Source of the DNA: Muricea muricata
Taxonomy: Eukaryota > Cnidaria > Anthozoa > Malacalcyonacea > Plexauridae
Direction: 5' to 3'
DNA: 64,000 bases
NCBI GenBank assembly: GCA_963855995.1
Contig: OY979718.1
Coordinates: 35,355,059-35,419,058, forward strand
Below are positions 43,478-54,800 of this stretch, in pieces; positions within the stretch are counted from its first letter, which is position 1; each line of letters starts with the position of its first letter. The translations under genes and the position numbers were made by a program. The notes under the pieces were generated by a model, which saw only the letters and a program-made list of their open reading frames with translations, was not told where the DNA came from and made no database searches.

Positions 43478-43689
43478 CAGAGGCGGATCTAGCGTAAGTC
43501 AAAATAAATTACCACAGCTCATTCTAGGATATATTTACATTTTAAAATACCTTCAAAGCAACTTCATTGGTTAGATTTTATTTTTTTGAAATTCATAACC
43601 TATGACATTGTTATAAAGTTATTTTGAATTTAAAATTGAGCTGCTATAATTTATTTTGACTTACCCTGGATCCGCCAACCTCTCAAATA
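43478..43689. mobile_element. hAT-like MITE, copy 1
   Basis: Starts CAGAGGCGGATCTAGCGTAAG and ends with the inverse around GACTTACCCTGGATCCGCC. It is nearly identical over about 190 bp to the copy at 44892-45097. The flanks TCAAAAAC / TCAAATAA (six of eight bases agree) are a possible eroded 8-bp target duplication. Confidence 0.75.
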
Positions 43690-44883
43690 ACTCTCTCGCG
43701 CCTTCCGCTACACGTCGGCCATTTTGTGAGAAAAAGGACAATACGATTTCCTTCACTAGTGAGAGTATGCTGATGCGATAATTTTGCACTAGTGAAAAAT
43801 CGTACGGCCAATGAAAACGCTTATTCGCTCCTACGATTTTTTTCACTCGTTTACCTCGCGTAAATCTCTATGTGTTTTGCATATGTATCTCGAGAAGGAA
43901 GGAAGCAAGAGAAATAGTACCAAAGATGCATGTACACTGTCATTTTAAGCGATATTTGCATTGCAATCAATAAATAGTTGCACGAAATTTAGTTTCATAT
44001 GCACTTCAAGGCACTGCAGGCAACGGACTGTGAGTACGGGCTAAAGATATAATGGACAAGTGGACGACTAAATGCAAATGATTTCCTCCGAAAATTTGTT
44101 CACAATAAAAAGTATGGTGTTATTATGTGATTTCATACTTACGCTTTTATATTTTAATCTTGACTGTATTATGTTCCTGATGATGAAAAACGAATTGTTG
44201 AGTATATTAGTAGCGCAATACGGATAAATTTGTGATATAATTGAATAATCATCACCTTTTGTCATCAGTTATTAAACAATTATTGAATGAGGTCGAGTAT
44301 AATATGAAGAATTATTAAGGCAGGGTTTTGTGTTATCTGCCGATACCTCCACAAACTCCTCATCACAAACTCAATGTCGGTCAAATTCAAGAACGGTACA
44401 TGCGTAGGCGTAACAGGACCACATATTGACCAATATAGGCACATTAACCAGCGGGACACTGCTGTGTCCCGGTATTACGGCCGCCAGTGTTTTAAGAGCG
44501 TGTCCCTCGCAATATGATGTATAAATGATATTCCAAGACTAGTAAAGTACATATTTTTGTGTTGTGAGTGGCGCACAGACATTGACTAAATAAATGGCAA
44601 TTGGGTGTAATTCTATAAGACATACAACACATATATTATATTTTCCAACGTATACGGATAGATCGTTATTGTAAAGAATATCCACGGTCTTTGTTCCCTT
44701 CACCAAGGATGGTTTTTCAACCCTCAGTGTCGTTCAAACAAGACGACCTTCGTAGATGGTTTACGTTTGACATTCGAGCGTGACATCATACTGTCTCCAT
44801 ACCTATTGAAGATGTTGTTGGATCTGATGAGAGTCAGTTGTTTCCTCGCACAATCGACTATATGATGCGTCTTGTGAAGTCCA
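43690..44883. other. Gene-free spacer between two hAT-like MITEs
   Basis: No gene recognised. A small hairpin GGGACACTGCTGTGTCCC lies at about 44453. Short ORFs are chance-like. Confidence 0.4.
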
Positions 44884-44891
44884 AAGTGCCA

Positions 44892-45097
44892 CAGTGGCGG
44901 ATCTAGCGTAAGTCAAAGTAAATTACCACAGCACATTCTAGGATATATTTACATTTTAAGATACCTTCAAAGCAACTTCATTGGTTAGATTTTATTCTTT
45001 TGAAATTCATAACCTATGACATTGTTATAGAGTTATTTTGAATTTAAAATTGAGCTGCTATAATTTATTTTGACTTACCCTGGATCCGCCACTTTGA
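44892..45097. mobile_element. hAT-like MITE, copy 2, with 8-bp target duplication
   Basis: Starts CAGTGGCGGATCTAGCG and ends GGATCCGCCACTTTGA. It is flanked by AAGTGCCA at 44884-44891 and again at 45098-45105. An 8-bp duplication and CAGTGGCGG ends fit the hAT superfamily. It has no ORF; it is the same family as 43478-43689. Confidence 0.85.
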
Positions 45098-45289
45098 AAG
45101 TGCCATGCCTAGGCCATGCTATTTCGGAAAGAACAAACACCAAGTTTCATGAAGTATCAGTTTTACAATCGAAAAATATCATTTTTTGTTCGAGAGAGCT
45201 TTAAAACCAAGAGAGGCTAATCTCGTCTTCATGTCGGCTTCTTACCTGTCGTAGTTCTAGTTCATGTCAAAATTGCACACATTCATTAA

Positions 45290-48270
45290 AGCTCTAGCAA
45301 AATCGAGAAGATAAGCGTAAGGCGAATGTTTCGGAACCTCCAAGTAAAAAGTGCAATCTTCGATATTTGGATCGACTTCGTTTAGAGGAAAAGGTAACTA
45401 CTCAAAAAACTCTTGCAATAGTGAAGTCGCTTAACCAAACGATCTGTACTGGCGTGTACAAACTTGAGCACCCCCTCTACAATTGATTAACTCTGCCTCC
45501 TAATCAATTTTAGAGGGGGTGCCTCAAATTTTCAAGTTAGGGGGGTGTTACCACAGTGAGGTGGTACGTTAACGGTTGGCAATGTTTCTCTGCCAGTCAA
45601 TGATATTTAATGTGAGAACATCAAACAGGAAATTTTATATGCCCATTTATCTGTTGTCAAGTCCATGTCTTTGAACAATATCCCAATATAATTTTTGCCG
45701 CTAAGCGAGCGGACTACAAACGACGTGAAACGAGACGTTCGGACGAAGGTTGTAACATGATAGGGTTCGTTAAAGAAAATCACGTGGACCTTCGACAAAT
45801 CCTTGAAAATACTGACAGCGCCCTAATTCCTCCAGACATGAAGCTTCTTTGGGAGCAACAGACAAAACTACTACACGCCAAATCGTCTAAGGGTTTCCGA
45901 TGGAATCCACGGTTTGCACAACTTCAATATTTTTTAATAGCGTCAGACCAATAAGCTTTTGCAAATATATACTTGATGACGGCATACGTAATTTATGTAC
46001 TTTGTATTTTTATATGTACTTTGATTAACTTTTACATTTTTACATATTTTTCCAATTTCATTTTCCCACAGAGTTGTAAGATTTGCACTGGATATCTATT
46101 GTAAAAGTCCTAAAGCACTTGATTTTATGCGCGAATTTGTCATTCCTCCATGTAATCGTCTTATCAGGTAAAGATATTATTGGGGAAGGGGGGCAGAAAA
46201 AAGTGCAGACTTGTATCCTGATAATATTGCTTTGTTTACAGATATTATAAGAATTCGGTTGATCAACAACCAGGCTGGAATCACGAAACTATTGATTGGT
46301 GTAAAAGAGAAGCAAGGCGACAGAACCTAAAACAAATATGCACGAGTATGGAGGTGGCCTTCATGTCGACGAGATGAAGATACAGGTACGTACGTTTACG
46401 CACAGAAGAGAGAGAGAGCGCAAACTTCAAGGATGTTTTTACCTTTCGCATACAAGCAGGAGGACTTGCAAATGACTGTCAAAGGTAGCCGTCACCAGCT
46501 GACGGGTATGGTTTCTTATGGAAAATTTTACAAGGACATGAGAAAAATCGAAACTGGTAACAGCTTTATTATAATAACAATACTGGAAATAGTAAAAGAA
46601 ATCTGCTATAGTATATGTAATTAACATGTTACATGTAAAATGCAATATTTACATTTAATTTTATTTTACATTTAATTCTGCATGGTGGGTTGATACCTCT
46701 CATCAACTTTCCAGAAATATTTTGCATCAAGTAGGTGAACCTTATATAATTTGGTATATTATTTATAGGCAATCATCTATAGAAGTCGCAATGCATCTGC
46801 TGCAATTCATATTTGTCAGTGATAGTGGATTCAGGATTCCGCTTGCCCATTTCCCAACAGCTCAATGTCCTGCTTCCGTTTTATACCTTCAATTTTGGGA
46901 AGGTGTTATGCGAGTGAAGAGAGCTTGTTTTGCGTGCGTAAGTCGTCAGAGAAAAACTGTCGAAACATCCGGTTATATTTGTTCTCATTTCCAGCGTCAT
47001 TTGAACAATTTTGGACACAGTTGCATAATTATACGTAACATACATGATGCTTTCACGAAATGATTATTTATTTTCGTTTAAAAAAGAATTTATCCTATAC
47101 ATTGTTTATATATAGAATCTATTACTGCCTTTGCGATGGTGGAGATTCAAACAGGCAACTCATTAAAATCCATTTTCCAAGTTGTGATCCACATGTGACT
47201 TGCACTTTGTGGGGTACAACATGGTTTACAGAAGATCCGATGATGTGTATAATGGACTGCAAGAACAATTAGATTTTTTTGCCTGTAATAGTTTCTTGTT
47301 TCCCGCATAATTTCAAGAAAATAAGGAACAATATTGAAAAAAGTTCCTTACATGCTGGAAGCACGAGGTACTTGACTAAAGGCGGTAAAAACATGTTCTG
47401 GGAACATTGGAAGGATACGTATCTCTGCAATCAGAAGAAAAATTCCTGCCCGACTCAACAAAAACCTAGAGAAGACCATTTCCAATAAACTCCAAGTCCC
47501 CAAATGAGAAATGGTTTGGAAGAAGATGTGCTAAACAAGAAGATGCTTTATCTTATGAAAGTAATTCATATAGTTTATGTATATGTCTATACGTACATAA
47601 TTATTATTACGTGCAAAAATTACCCTGCGAAAGATTACCTGCATATAATTAGACATTATTTATTTAGGCTTACAAAGATCACCTTGCCACATTTACCGAT
47701 GAGGACCCATGCAGACAAACTTGACGTGACGATTGCTTTGCTAAAACATACAAGCACGATGGTAGAGTTATTATCTGAGAAACGCGTCATATATGATGTT
47801 GATGATAGCCGACTGCAAGCACTTCTTGCTACACTTCTGTTCTTTTCGACGTGGAAAGAGGAAACAACTAAGGAAGATCAATTCATTTCCCTAAAATTGT
47901 GGTTTGACATCCAGTCAATGATTCACGACGATTTTTTTCACGATTTATTTCCTTGGTGCAGACAAAGCTGAGAAGTTTCCTTGGACCAGTTGCCAAACCA
48001 GCGATAATCAATTAGGGCTGTGTCGAAAATCTTTTTCTCATCTGAGGAGCGTTAATGGGCAGAATGACCACCCAGCATATCAAGCGACGCAAGCAACGCA
48101 GAACTCTATCATATTTGGACAGACAACTGTCTGCAGGAACTGCCAGGAAGGGCAACACGGGTAGCTCAAAAATCCATTCTTTTGCTGGGCTCCCAAAGGA
48201 AAATTTGTTTGGCACAAAGAAACGTCTGCAGAAATCCCAACTTGCGTTGGGGTTGCTTATAGAAAACTGA
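45290..48270 (+). pseudogene. P-element-like transposase pseudogene, multi-exon
   Basis: Exon-like blocks in order: a basic linker (KRKANVSEPPSKKCNLRY, about 45310); LLWEQQTKLLHAKSSKGFRW (exon about 45712-45911); FALDIYCKSPKALDFMREF (46072-46167); YYKNSVDQQPGWNHETIDW, then GGLHVDEMKIQ (46242-46385, first catalytic aspartate); EDLQMTVKGSRHQLTGMV (46460-46556); QFIFVSDSGFRIPLAHFPT (to 46937); YYCLCDGGDSNRQLIK (from 47116, second aspartate); NFKKIRNNIEKSSLH and MRNGLEEDVLN (47308-47560); SEKRVIYDVDDSRLQALLATL (about 47780); and a terminal HLRSVNGQN block. This is the P-element/THAP9-type DDE order. Several GT-AG introns remain in phase, but a frameshift near 46335, an in-frame TAA at 47486 and another frameshift near 47720 kill it. 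No THAP domain was found upstream, where a hAT MITE sits. Confidence 0.78.
45461..45538. repeat. Strong hairpin within the P-like pseudogene intron
   Basis: GCACCCCCTCTACAATTGAT is matched by its near-perfect inverse ATCAATTTTAGAGGGGGTGC, with a 10-base loop. Outer AACTTGA/TCAAGTT words extend the arms. Confidence 0.75.
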
Positions 48271-48743
48271 TTTAAAACATGACTTTCTTCAAACGTTTAA
48301 TGAATTATAACATGTTTAACTAATATTTCACAATTACTGAATTATACGTATCTCCTCATACGTATATGCTGCATGTATAATTAGAAAATTAGAAAGTATT
48401 TTGTTTATGCAAAACAAACATGCAGACTTTGATAGGCGAATATGCCATATAGGCATGTAATAAAACAGTATACACAAATATAGCAATCACTTGGATTTGT
48501 CTTTACAATCTTCGAATTCTTAACACAGGCATCCCGTTCGAAACGCTCCTCAACAACATCAACGGTATAGGTCGATGTGATTTCATAACGCGAAACAGGA
48601 TCGAATCGCGGGATTGCTTGGGCAAGATCTGATGCCAATTTTACTTTATTCCATCTGGAAACAAGTGAAATATCGTATGCAGCACACAGATATTACAACT
48701 CCTTTTCGCGATGAAGACGTGTGATACCTTCACTTCCTAATTT
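48271..48743. other. Spacer; possible minus-strand exon, unrecognised
   Basis: On the minus strand a good acceptor (TTGTTTCCAG) at about 48656 is followed by an 80-odd codon open frame (to 48405) with FDPVSRYEITSTYTVDVVEERF. It could be a last exon of an unknown gene, but no upstream exon was found. Confidence 0.25.
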
Positions 48744-48937
48744 GATCCAGTCATCCTGCTGCTGTTAGAAAAATCTGACTTTGAACATTTAACTTGATGA
48801 TCCAGTCATCCTGCTGCTGTTAGAATAATCTTAACTTTGAACATTTAACTTGGTGATCCAGTCATCCTGCTGCTGTTGGAATAATCTTAACTTTGAACAT
48901 TTAACTTGATGATCCAGTCATCTTGCTCCTGTTAGAA
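48744..48937. repeat. Tandem repeat, about 57-bp unit, 3.4 copies
   Basis: Units begin GATCCAGTCATCCTGCTGCTG and end ACATTTAACTTGAT. Later units differ from the first by a few substitutions and small indels. Confidence 0.9.
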
Positions 48938-49242
48938 CCCAACTCATTTTTTCTCTACTGCTCTTGTCCAAGCCAGTTTATTGAGATACAGGTAACAAAA
49001 TCAGTGTGTTGTATAACTTAGGCCTATCACATTCCACTCAGCGATAGTGCTGTTTTTCCTGTTTCGCTGATTTTTACTTGCTATAAGTCAGTACCAAAGT
49101 GCGTTATTTATTCACTTGTTATCAGCTGAATGTGTGTAATCGAGTCATAATTATGGAACATTTTCAATAAAGCGACTCAGATAAACCTCTCTTTCAAATG
49201 TAGCATGTATGTCCTTGAAACATTTTTAGCTGGTATACACTG
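48938..49242. other. Spacer without recognisable content
   Basis: AT-rich; nothing recognised between the two tandem arrays. Confidence 0.4.
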
Positions 49243-49430
49243 GAACGCTTTGGAACGCATTTTGGAACGCATTCGGAACGTAAACGGAACGCGTTCGAAA
49301 CGCAAATGGAGCGCGTTCGAAACGCAAATGGAGCGCGTTCGAAACGCAAATGGAGTGCGTTCGAAACGCAAATTGAGCGCGTTCGAAACGCAAATCGAAC
49401 GCGTTCGGAACGCAAATGGAATGCGAACGC
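49243..49430. repeat. 22-bp GC-rich tandem repeat array
   Basis: About six near-perfect units of GCGTTCGAAACGCAAATGGA plus two bases, preceded by shorter GGAACGCATT-type units. Each unit holds a near-palindrome GCGTTCGAAACGC and three CpGs, in strong contrast to the AT-rich surroundings. Frames on both strands stay open only because of the repeat. Confidence 0.9.
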
Positions 49431-49499
49431 AGTGTTAGGTAATTTTATTTTTTTTCAGAAAATTCAGCATTTTTTTCAAAATTTCGGAGTAAAAATTTT

Positions 49500-49648
49500 A
49501 ATAAAAAGTGCGCTCAGAACGCTGAAAATCGCATTTCCGAGGCCCTAGATTTCAAAATTTTCCGGAGGAGGATACCTCCGGACCCCTCTACTTATACGAG
49601 GTTTTGGATTTATGCATTAGTCAGCCCACACGCTGGATCCGCCCCTGG
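49500..49648 (-). mobile_element. Terminus of a hAT-like element
   Basis: On the minus strand it begins CAGGGGCGGATCCAGCGTG and continues into an inverted GGTCCGGAGGTATCCTCCTCCGG block. The end resembles the CAGTGGCGGATC ends of the nearby hAT MITEs. The partner end was not found. Confidence 0.45.
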
Positions 49649-49768
49649 ATGGTCTGACAACATGTTGTACAGTTTATAACAAAATGGTGCAAATGCTGGA
49701 GAGTAAAAACGTGGGTCAGTCATAGAACGTCTGGGTATGCCAAAAAGATACGCATTTAGCTAAATCTC

Positions 49769-50353
49769 GTGAACTTTTATAAAGATCGTGGTGTAACTCA
49801 TGTAGTGCCCCTCTCTTTCGAGGAATACGTTCCCACTGACGGCGTCATAGAGGACACTCTCAAACGCATAACCCAAACCGTATCGCCTTGTCTTGTCTAC
49901 TCCACACCATTTGCAGACGTCTGGAGAGCATACTGTGATGCGTTGTTGCATAGTTTGGTTGTCATCGATCGAACACGCAAGATTGCCTTGATCGTCTGTA
50001 CGTACAATGAGATCACAAAAAACGTGAGTGGTCAATTTTTATACGGCTGGTTAGGGAACGAAATCCCCCACCTCGTCACTGACACTTTCGGTTCCGAGCT
50101 ACCTGTGGATATCATCGAGGTGTGTGATCGTAGCAAAGCAAGAAGTGGTAAAACCAATGACACGTTGGTGAATATTACGGGAGCACGCTACTTTAAACGT
50201 GCAATATACGCTGATACAGATTTTCCCACGTACTTGATATCCAAGGGCTGTTGGTACGAACAAAGAAAAGAAAATGAGCACTTGGCAACAGTTAGGGAAA
50301 GCAGGATTTGTTCCTCACAAACACTGCACACCTCGTTTGCGGGGATGGTGTAA
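49769..50353 (+). CDS. Unrecognised 194-aa ORF
   Basis: The longest ORF in this region that is neither a transposon nor one of the named genes. It contains PLSFEEYVPTDGVIEDTLKR, a hydrophobic LVVIDRTRKIALIVCTYNEI stretch, and FLYGWLGNEIPHLVTDTFGS. It reads like a folded globular domain and has a balanced composition. From about 50280 a different frame (next entry) looks more protein-like, which suggests a frameshift. I do not recognise the family. It could be an unknown gene, an exon or part of a mobile element. Confidence 0.45.
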   Translation: MNFYKDRGVTHVVPLSFEEYVPTDGVIEDTLKRITQTVSPCLVYSTPFADVWRAYCDALLHSLVVIDRTRKIALIVCTYNEITKNVSGQFLYGWLGNEIPHLVTDTFGSELPVDIIEVCDRSKARSGKTNDTLVNITGARYFKRAIYADTDFPTYLISKGCWYEQRKENEHLATVRESRICSSQTLHTSFAGMV

Positions 50354-50546
50354 CCGTCAAGGAGAGATAGAGCTGGTTCGAACAGATATTTTGAGCGTCA
50401 AAGTACCAGGAAGGCAACATCGCGCCTCCAAAAAAGAGCAAAGCGAGCAAAGGAAAGACGTCAAGCCCGTGGAGCATAATAAGGGAAAAAAGCGTAAACT
50501 TGTGAATACAAACGATGGAACTGTTCACAAATTCAAGCGCTCCTAA
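50274..50546 (+). CDS. Overlapping basic ORF, possible continuation of the 49769 ORF
   Basis: A 90-aa frame overlapping the end of the previous ORF by 80 bases. Its start, HKHCTPRLRGWCNRQGEIELV, resembles a real domain edge. It ends in a lysine/arginine-rich, nuclear-localisation-like tail (KKRKLVNTNDGTVHKFKRS). Frame change by a small indel, or an unseen intron, would join the two; neither can be shown here. AATAAA near 50624 lies downstream. Confidence 0.35.
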   Translation: MSTWQQLGKAGFVPHKHCTPRLRGWCNRQGEIELVRTDILSVKVPGRQHRASKKEQSEQRKDVKPVEHNKGKKRKLVNTNDGTVHKFKRS

Positions 50547-50639
50547 TTGAAAGGCATCGTAGAGGTTGGACAATATGTTTAATCATCCATTTGCGTAAAT
50601 TTGTAATTGCTATATTTTTAAGAAATAAATTATTCCAAC

Positions 50640-51802
50640 CGTTAATCTGTCCAGGTTAGTATAGCTATATTTTGTTTCACGCGCTCGGGCGATCATCGAT
50701 CAGGTAACTGACAGATAATATTTAATTATTCACAATTCTAGCATCTATTTATGGTTTAAGGTTACATGACGGCATGCATTAAATAAATCAGAGCGTTTGT
50801 TCAGCAGTTTCTTTCGGCCTTATGTAGGAAACTTGAGAGAAGCTTCACAGAAGCTTTAAAAAGCCCACAAAAAGTTTTGATAGCTAAACGATTGAAAATG
50901 GAGAGCAGGAACAATATGTTTAAATACCGTCTATTTGTATTATATTGTTATAGTCTATAAGAAATGAATTATACCAAACGTCAAGGCCCTGTCTCCGTAA
51001 AAATTTACGTGGATAAAGTTTGTAAAATTTTCATGTTATTGATACATTTTTAATTTTTTCACTCCAACATAATTTTGTATTGTTCAAAACAATGACTCAT
51101 ACGATAGACAACATTATCATGTCAAAGTCGATTTTTTCGCAAATATCTTGAATTTTTTTTGAGATTTATATATACGACCTTTCCTAATGACAAACATTAA
51201 GCTATCATCAGATATTCCAAAATCAACAGTCCCGATTTTCAAAATTTTTTCGGTTCTATTTTTAAGGATCAAATCAATGGTTGTTGCTGATGTCTAGCTC
51301 CGCCGTTACTCATGCAGGGCAATTTATTAACTGGTCAAACAAGGCCGAATTCTAATTTACAGGAGTGAGAGTTCAGTTGAGGAATTAAGTCTCTCATGAT
51401 TATTACTTTTGTTACTTGATTAACTCTCACATCGCATTTCATTCGTAGCAATTGAATAGATGAGTAGCAGACCTGGGTGGTTTATACCACGAACTTACTA
51501 ACAATGACCTACTGTCCGCCCTACTAATTTCTACACATGACATCTCCAGCGAGTTGGGTACTACTAATTCATTAGTTTCCTTGTCCAATATTTGCATTAA
51601 CTTGAAACCAAACGGACATTATAGGTTGGTCTACTGGTTAGTCTGACATGAATTTAAAATTTGCGGGCTTAGACCATTAGACCCGGGGGTCATCTCTCAT
51701 GGTAAAACGTCATGTTAGCCTTTTCTTTGCGGATGACAGATGAGAGAGATAGAGTTGTATCACAGGAGTGTATATTTGTAGTGATTTTTGGAGTTGACAA
51801 AT
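50640..51802. other. Spacer upstream of POLB
   Basis: No gene recognised. The final part should hold the POLB promoter and 5' leader; no TATA box is obvious. A segment near 50910-51000 is loosely similar to 50570-50650 (both contain ACAATATGTTTAA and an AAGAAAT(A/G)AATTAT word). Confidence 0.35.
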
Positions 51803-54800
51803 ATGAGCAAGCGTAAGAGAGAAGACGATGTCCCGAATGCTGAGTTTTGCAACATTTTAAATGGTAACTGAAATAAAATAACTAAATTGTGTTTGAATTG
51901 CGAAGTGTGATTGGAGGGAGAATACAAAATGTTTGGGAAATTTACAGCTTGAAACTAGAGCAAGTAAATACAGGAGGTGCCTCATTATGTGATCCAATTA
52001 TATCCTTTGAACTGACTATTTGTATCATGACAGGTTTAAATTGTCTGCATTGCATTGTCCCTCTAATCAGTGGCAAAGTTAGAGGTTAATTGGGGAACGT
52101 ATCATTGTATATTGAACAAATAATGAATGTTTATGAGTGCAATGATAATATTTTCATGAGATGAATAGATGGAATTCCATCTTTCACTGAATAAAGAATA
52201 CAATATTCCTACCATTGCATAATAAACATTCTTTATATATAATTTGTTTTATATGATACAAAAATAGATCATTGAACATGAGATTAAATTGCCATTTTGT
52301 TTCATTTGTTTATATACTAAAATAAAATTTCACTGCTGACACTGTAGCACCATGTTCATGGATTTGCCATCCATTTTTTGACTAATAGGCTAGTGCTTGA
52401 ATTTTCATCATTTGTTATGACTATTCGGTCATTATTGTGATAAATATCAAGTGAACTCAATTTGATTATCTACCAGGTGGCATATGCTCATGATACTTTA
52501 TATATTAGACAAGTAGGACCTGTCCTAATTGATATATATTTAATTATTGATGACTATCAATCAATGCAGTCAATATAAATCATTGCACCCACAGGGTGAG
52601 GAATTAACATCTTTTTGTCTCCTTATTGGTAAATGTCTGGTCATTCTCAAATTGAATGACTCCTGCTCACTAGATGTATTAATCAACGCCAGCATGACTC
52701 AGTCAGGCTCATGTTTGGACATATTCATAACACTGGGAATTGTAAATATCTGAATTGCTTTTACATCATTATAAGCTGTATTGAGTAATATGCAATTTTT
52801 ATGGAATTGGAGAAAATTGTAGCAATTATTCAGATTTAGTCCAGTAAATACTATTCAGTCATTTGGATTTCACATGAAATATCGCTTCTTCTGTATAATT
52901 ATAGCTATAAAGTATATACTGTACCAGCATATTATTTTACTGCAATCTCTTAAGTTGTCAATTAAACCAGTTAGCTAGTATCCAATTGTATTTTTTGGCA
53001 ATTTGCTAAGGGAGGGTGGACTAAGATGTCTAGCAGTTGACGGGGCCCTTAGGCATATTTGGTGTCGAAGACCCTATTGTCATGCCTTAACTGAGGATTA
53101 ATTTGAGAGTTGAAGCCGGAAAGTTTTAGTGTATTACTTGTTTCGCTTGCAGTCTGTCTAAACATTTCATAGTTACTTCAGGATACATGTGCTTTTTGAT
53201 AAAGAAAATATCTTTTACTTATATTCTTTATATGTCCTAGTTTGTCATTCCATATCAATATGTAAGTTTCACTATGCTATGTGCAGCTGCGCTTGGTGGT
53301 CAACTTGAAAATTCTGACAGCTGTATGGTTTGGGACCCTTAGTTATTGACCCAACCTAACCTATCGTGCATTACTCCACTGATTTGATCTAGGACTGCAT
53401 AAATGAATTGAAAGGTTGTTTCTTAATTCATTTACCTGCAAGTGTAAAATTTAAAAAATAATTAACAGAATAGAGTGTATTAAAAATGGTTAATACAGTT
53501 CTTTGATGAAGATCACTTGTGGAATAAGATTATTTGTGGAATAGGGTTTCAGGATATGTTTTAAAGGATTCTCATCAAATTTGCTTTCAAATTTGGGACT
53601 CAGAGGGTACGGCAAATGATTGTAGGTGAGATTACATTCATGTTGAAGGGTCTAGACTCATGTCTAAAGTCACTGGGGGCCTAACCAGCTCTAAATAAGT
53701 ATAAGGAGGGGTGTGCAACACCAAGTACACAGTTTATTCTGCTTGGGAAGATGTCTGTGTCATCTATTTTGTGTGTAAAACCGTTACAAGTAACGAAATT
53801 ACAAGTAATCGTTACTTTTTTGAGTATAACTTTAGGGATAACTGGTTACATTTTGCAAGAAGGTAACTGGAACTAGTTACTTTTTTGTTCAAAATGGAAC
53901 GGTAACGCATTACATACATTACCAGCGTTAAAGTTACTTTTCCGTTACATTTTCAGTCTAACTTTTACTATAAAACATAATATCTACAGTAAAATTTGAC
54001 AAACTCAAATTCTAAATTCTTGAAGCTAGTTTTAATCATTTCAATATTTCATGCAAGTAACACAACGTATTATCTGATTCACAGAATCATCACAGAATCA
54101 TGCAGTGTAAGGTTTATTGGGTACTTTTTTATTAAATTATTTCATGTAAATACAGTACCAGAAATCTGCTCTTTTATATACCCCTGCGTCTATTGTTAAT
54201 AATAGTAAACTGTGGAATGTAACTTTGTAACTAGTTACAAAAATTTTGAGGTAACTTTGTAACAGTATCTAGTTACATTTCTACTCATGTAACTTTTACC
54301 TGTAACTAGTTCCTTTTTTGAACTTGTAACTGTAACTAGTTCCAAAAAAGTAACTTTTACAGCACTGCTTAAAAATAAGAAGATGTTGGTGGAGATGCTG
54401 GTGTTTTGAGATAGCAATCATAAGAGAAAACTATTATTTTGCCATGCCATGAGTCAAATAGATTTATTAAATTTAAATTTATCTCAATTATAGTACAATA
54501 TATAAAAGATTAAAAGTTGTTATAGAATGCATCTAAAAAAACAGTGTGACAAAATGGGTAGTAAAATCACTTTTGTTTGAAATACAACTAAAGAAGATGA
54601 AGAAACAAGAAGTTGGCAATGTTGCCTAGCCTGCGCCTCAGATAACATCGCCGCTCTCGGGATCACAAAAAATACTGTTTCCCTTGCACCCAGTAAATAA
54701 GTGATTTATTATTATATTAAGTATCAACGTCAACGACAGTATTAAAGAAGACTTTCATTGTTTGGAAACACGAAAAACAACTTTCGACTTCATAAATACA

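Noticed and set aside
48744..49430. Could the two tandem arrays be a CRISPR array?
   Set aside because: Units are contiguous with no unique spacers, and the window is eukaryotic.
49177..49548. ORFs on both strands with repeated ERVRNANG / RFAFRTRS peptides
   Set aside because: They are translations of the 22-bp tandem array, not protein-coding genes.
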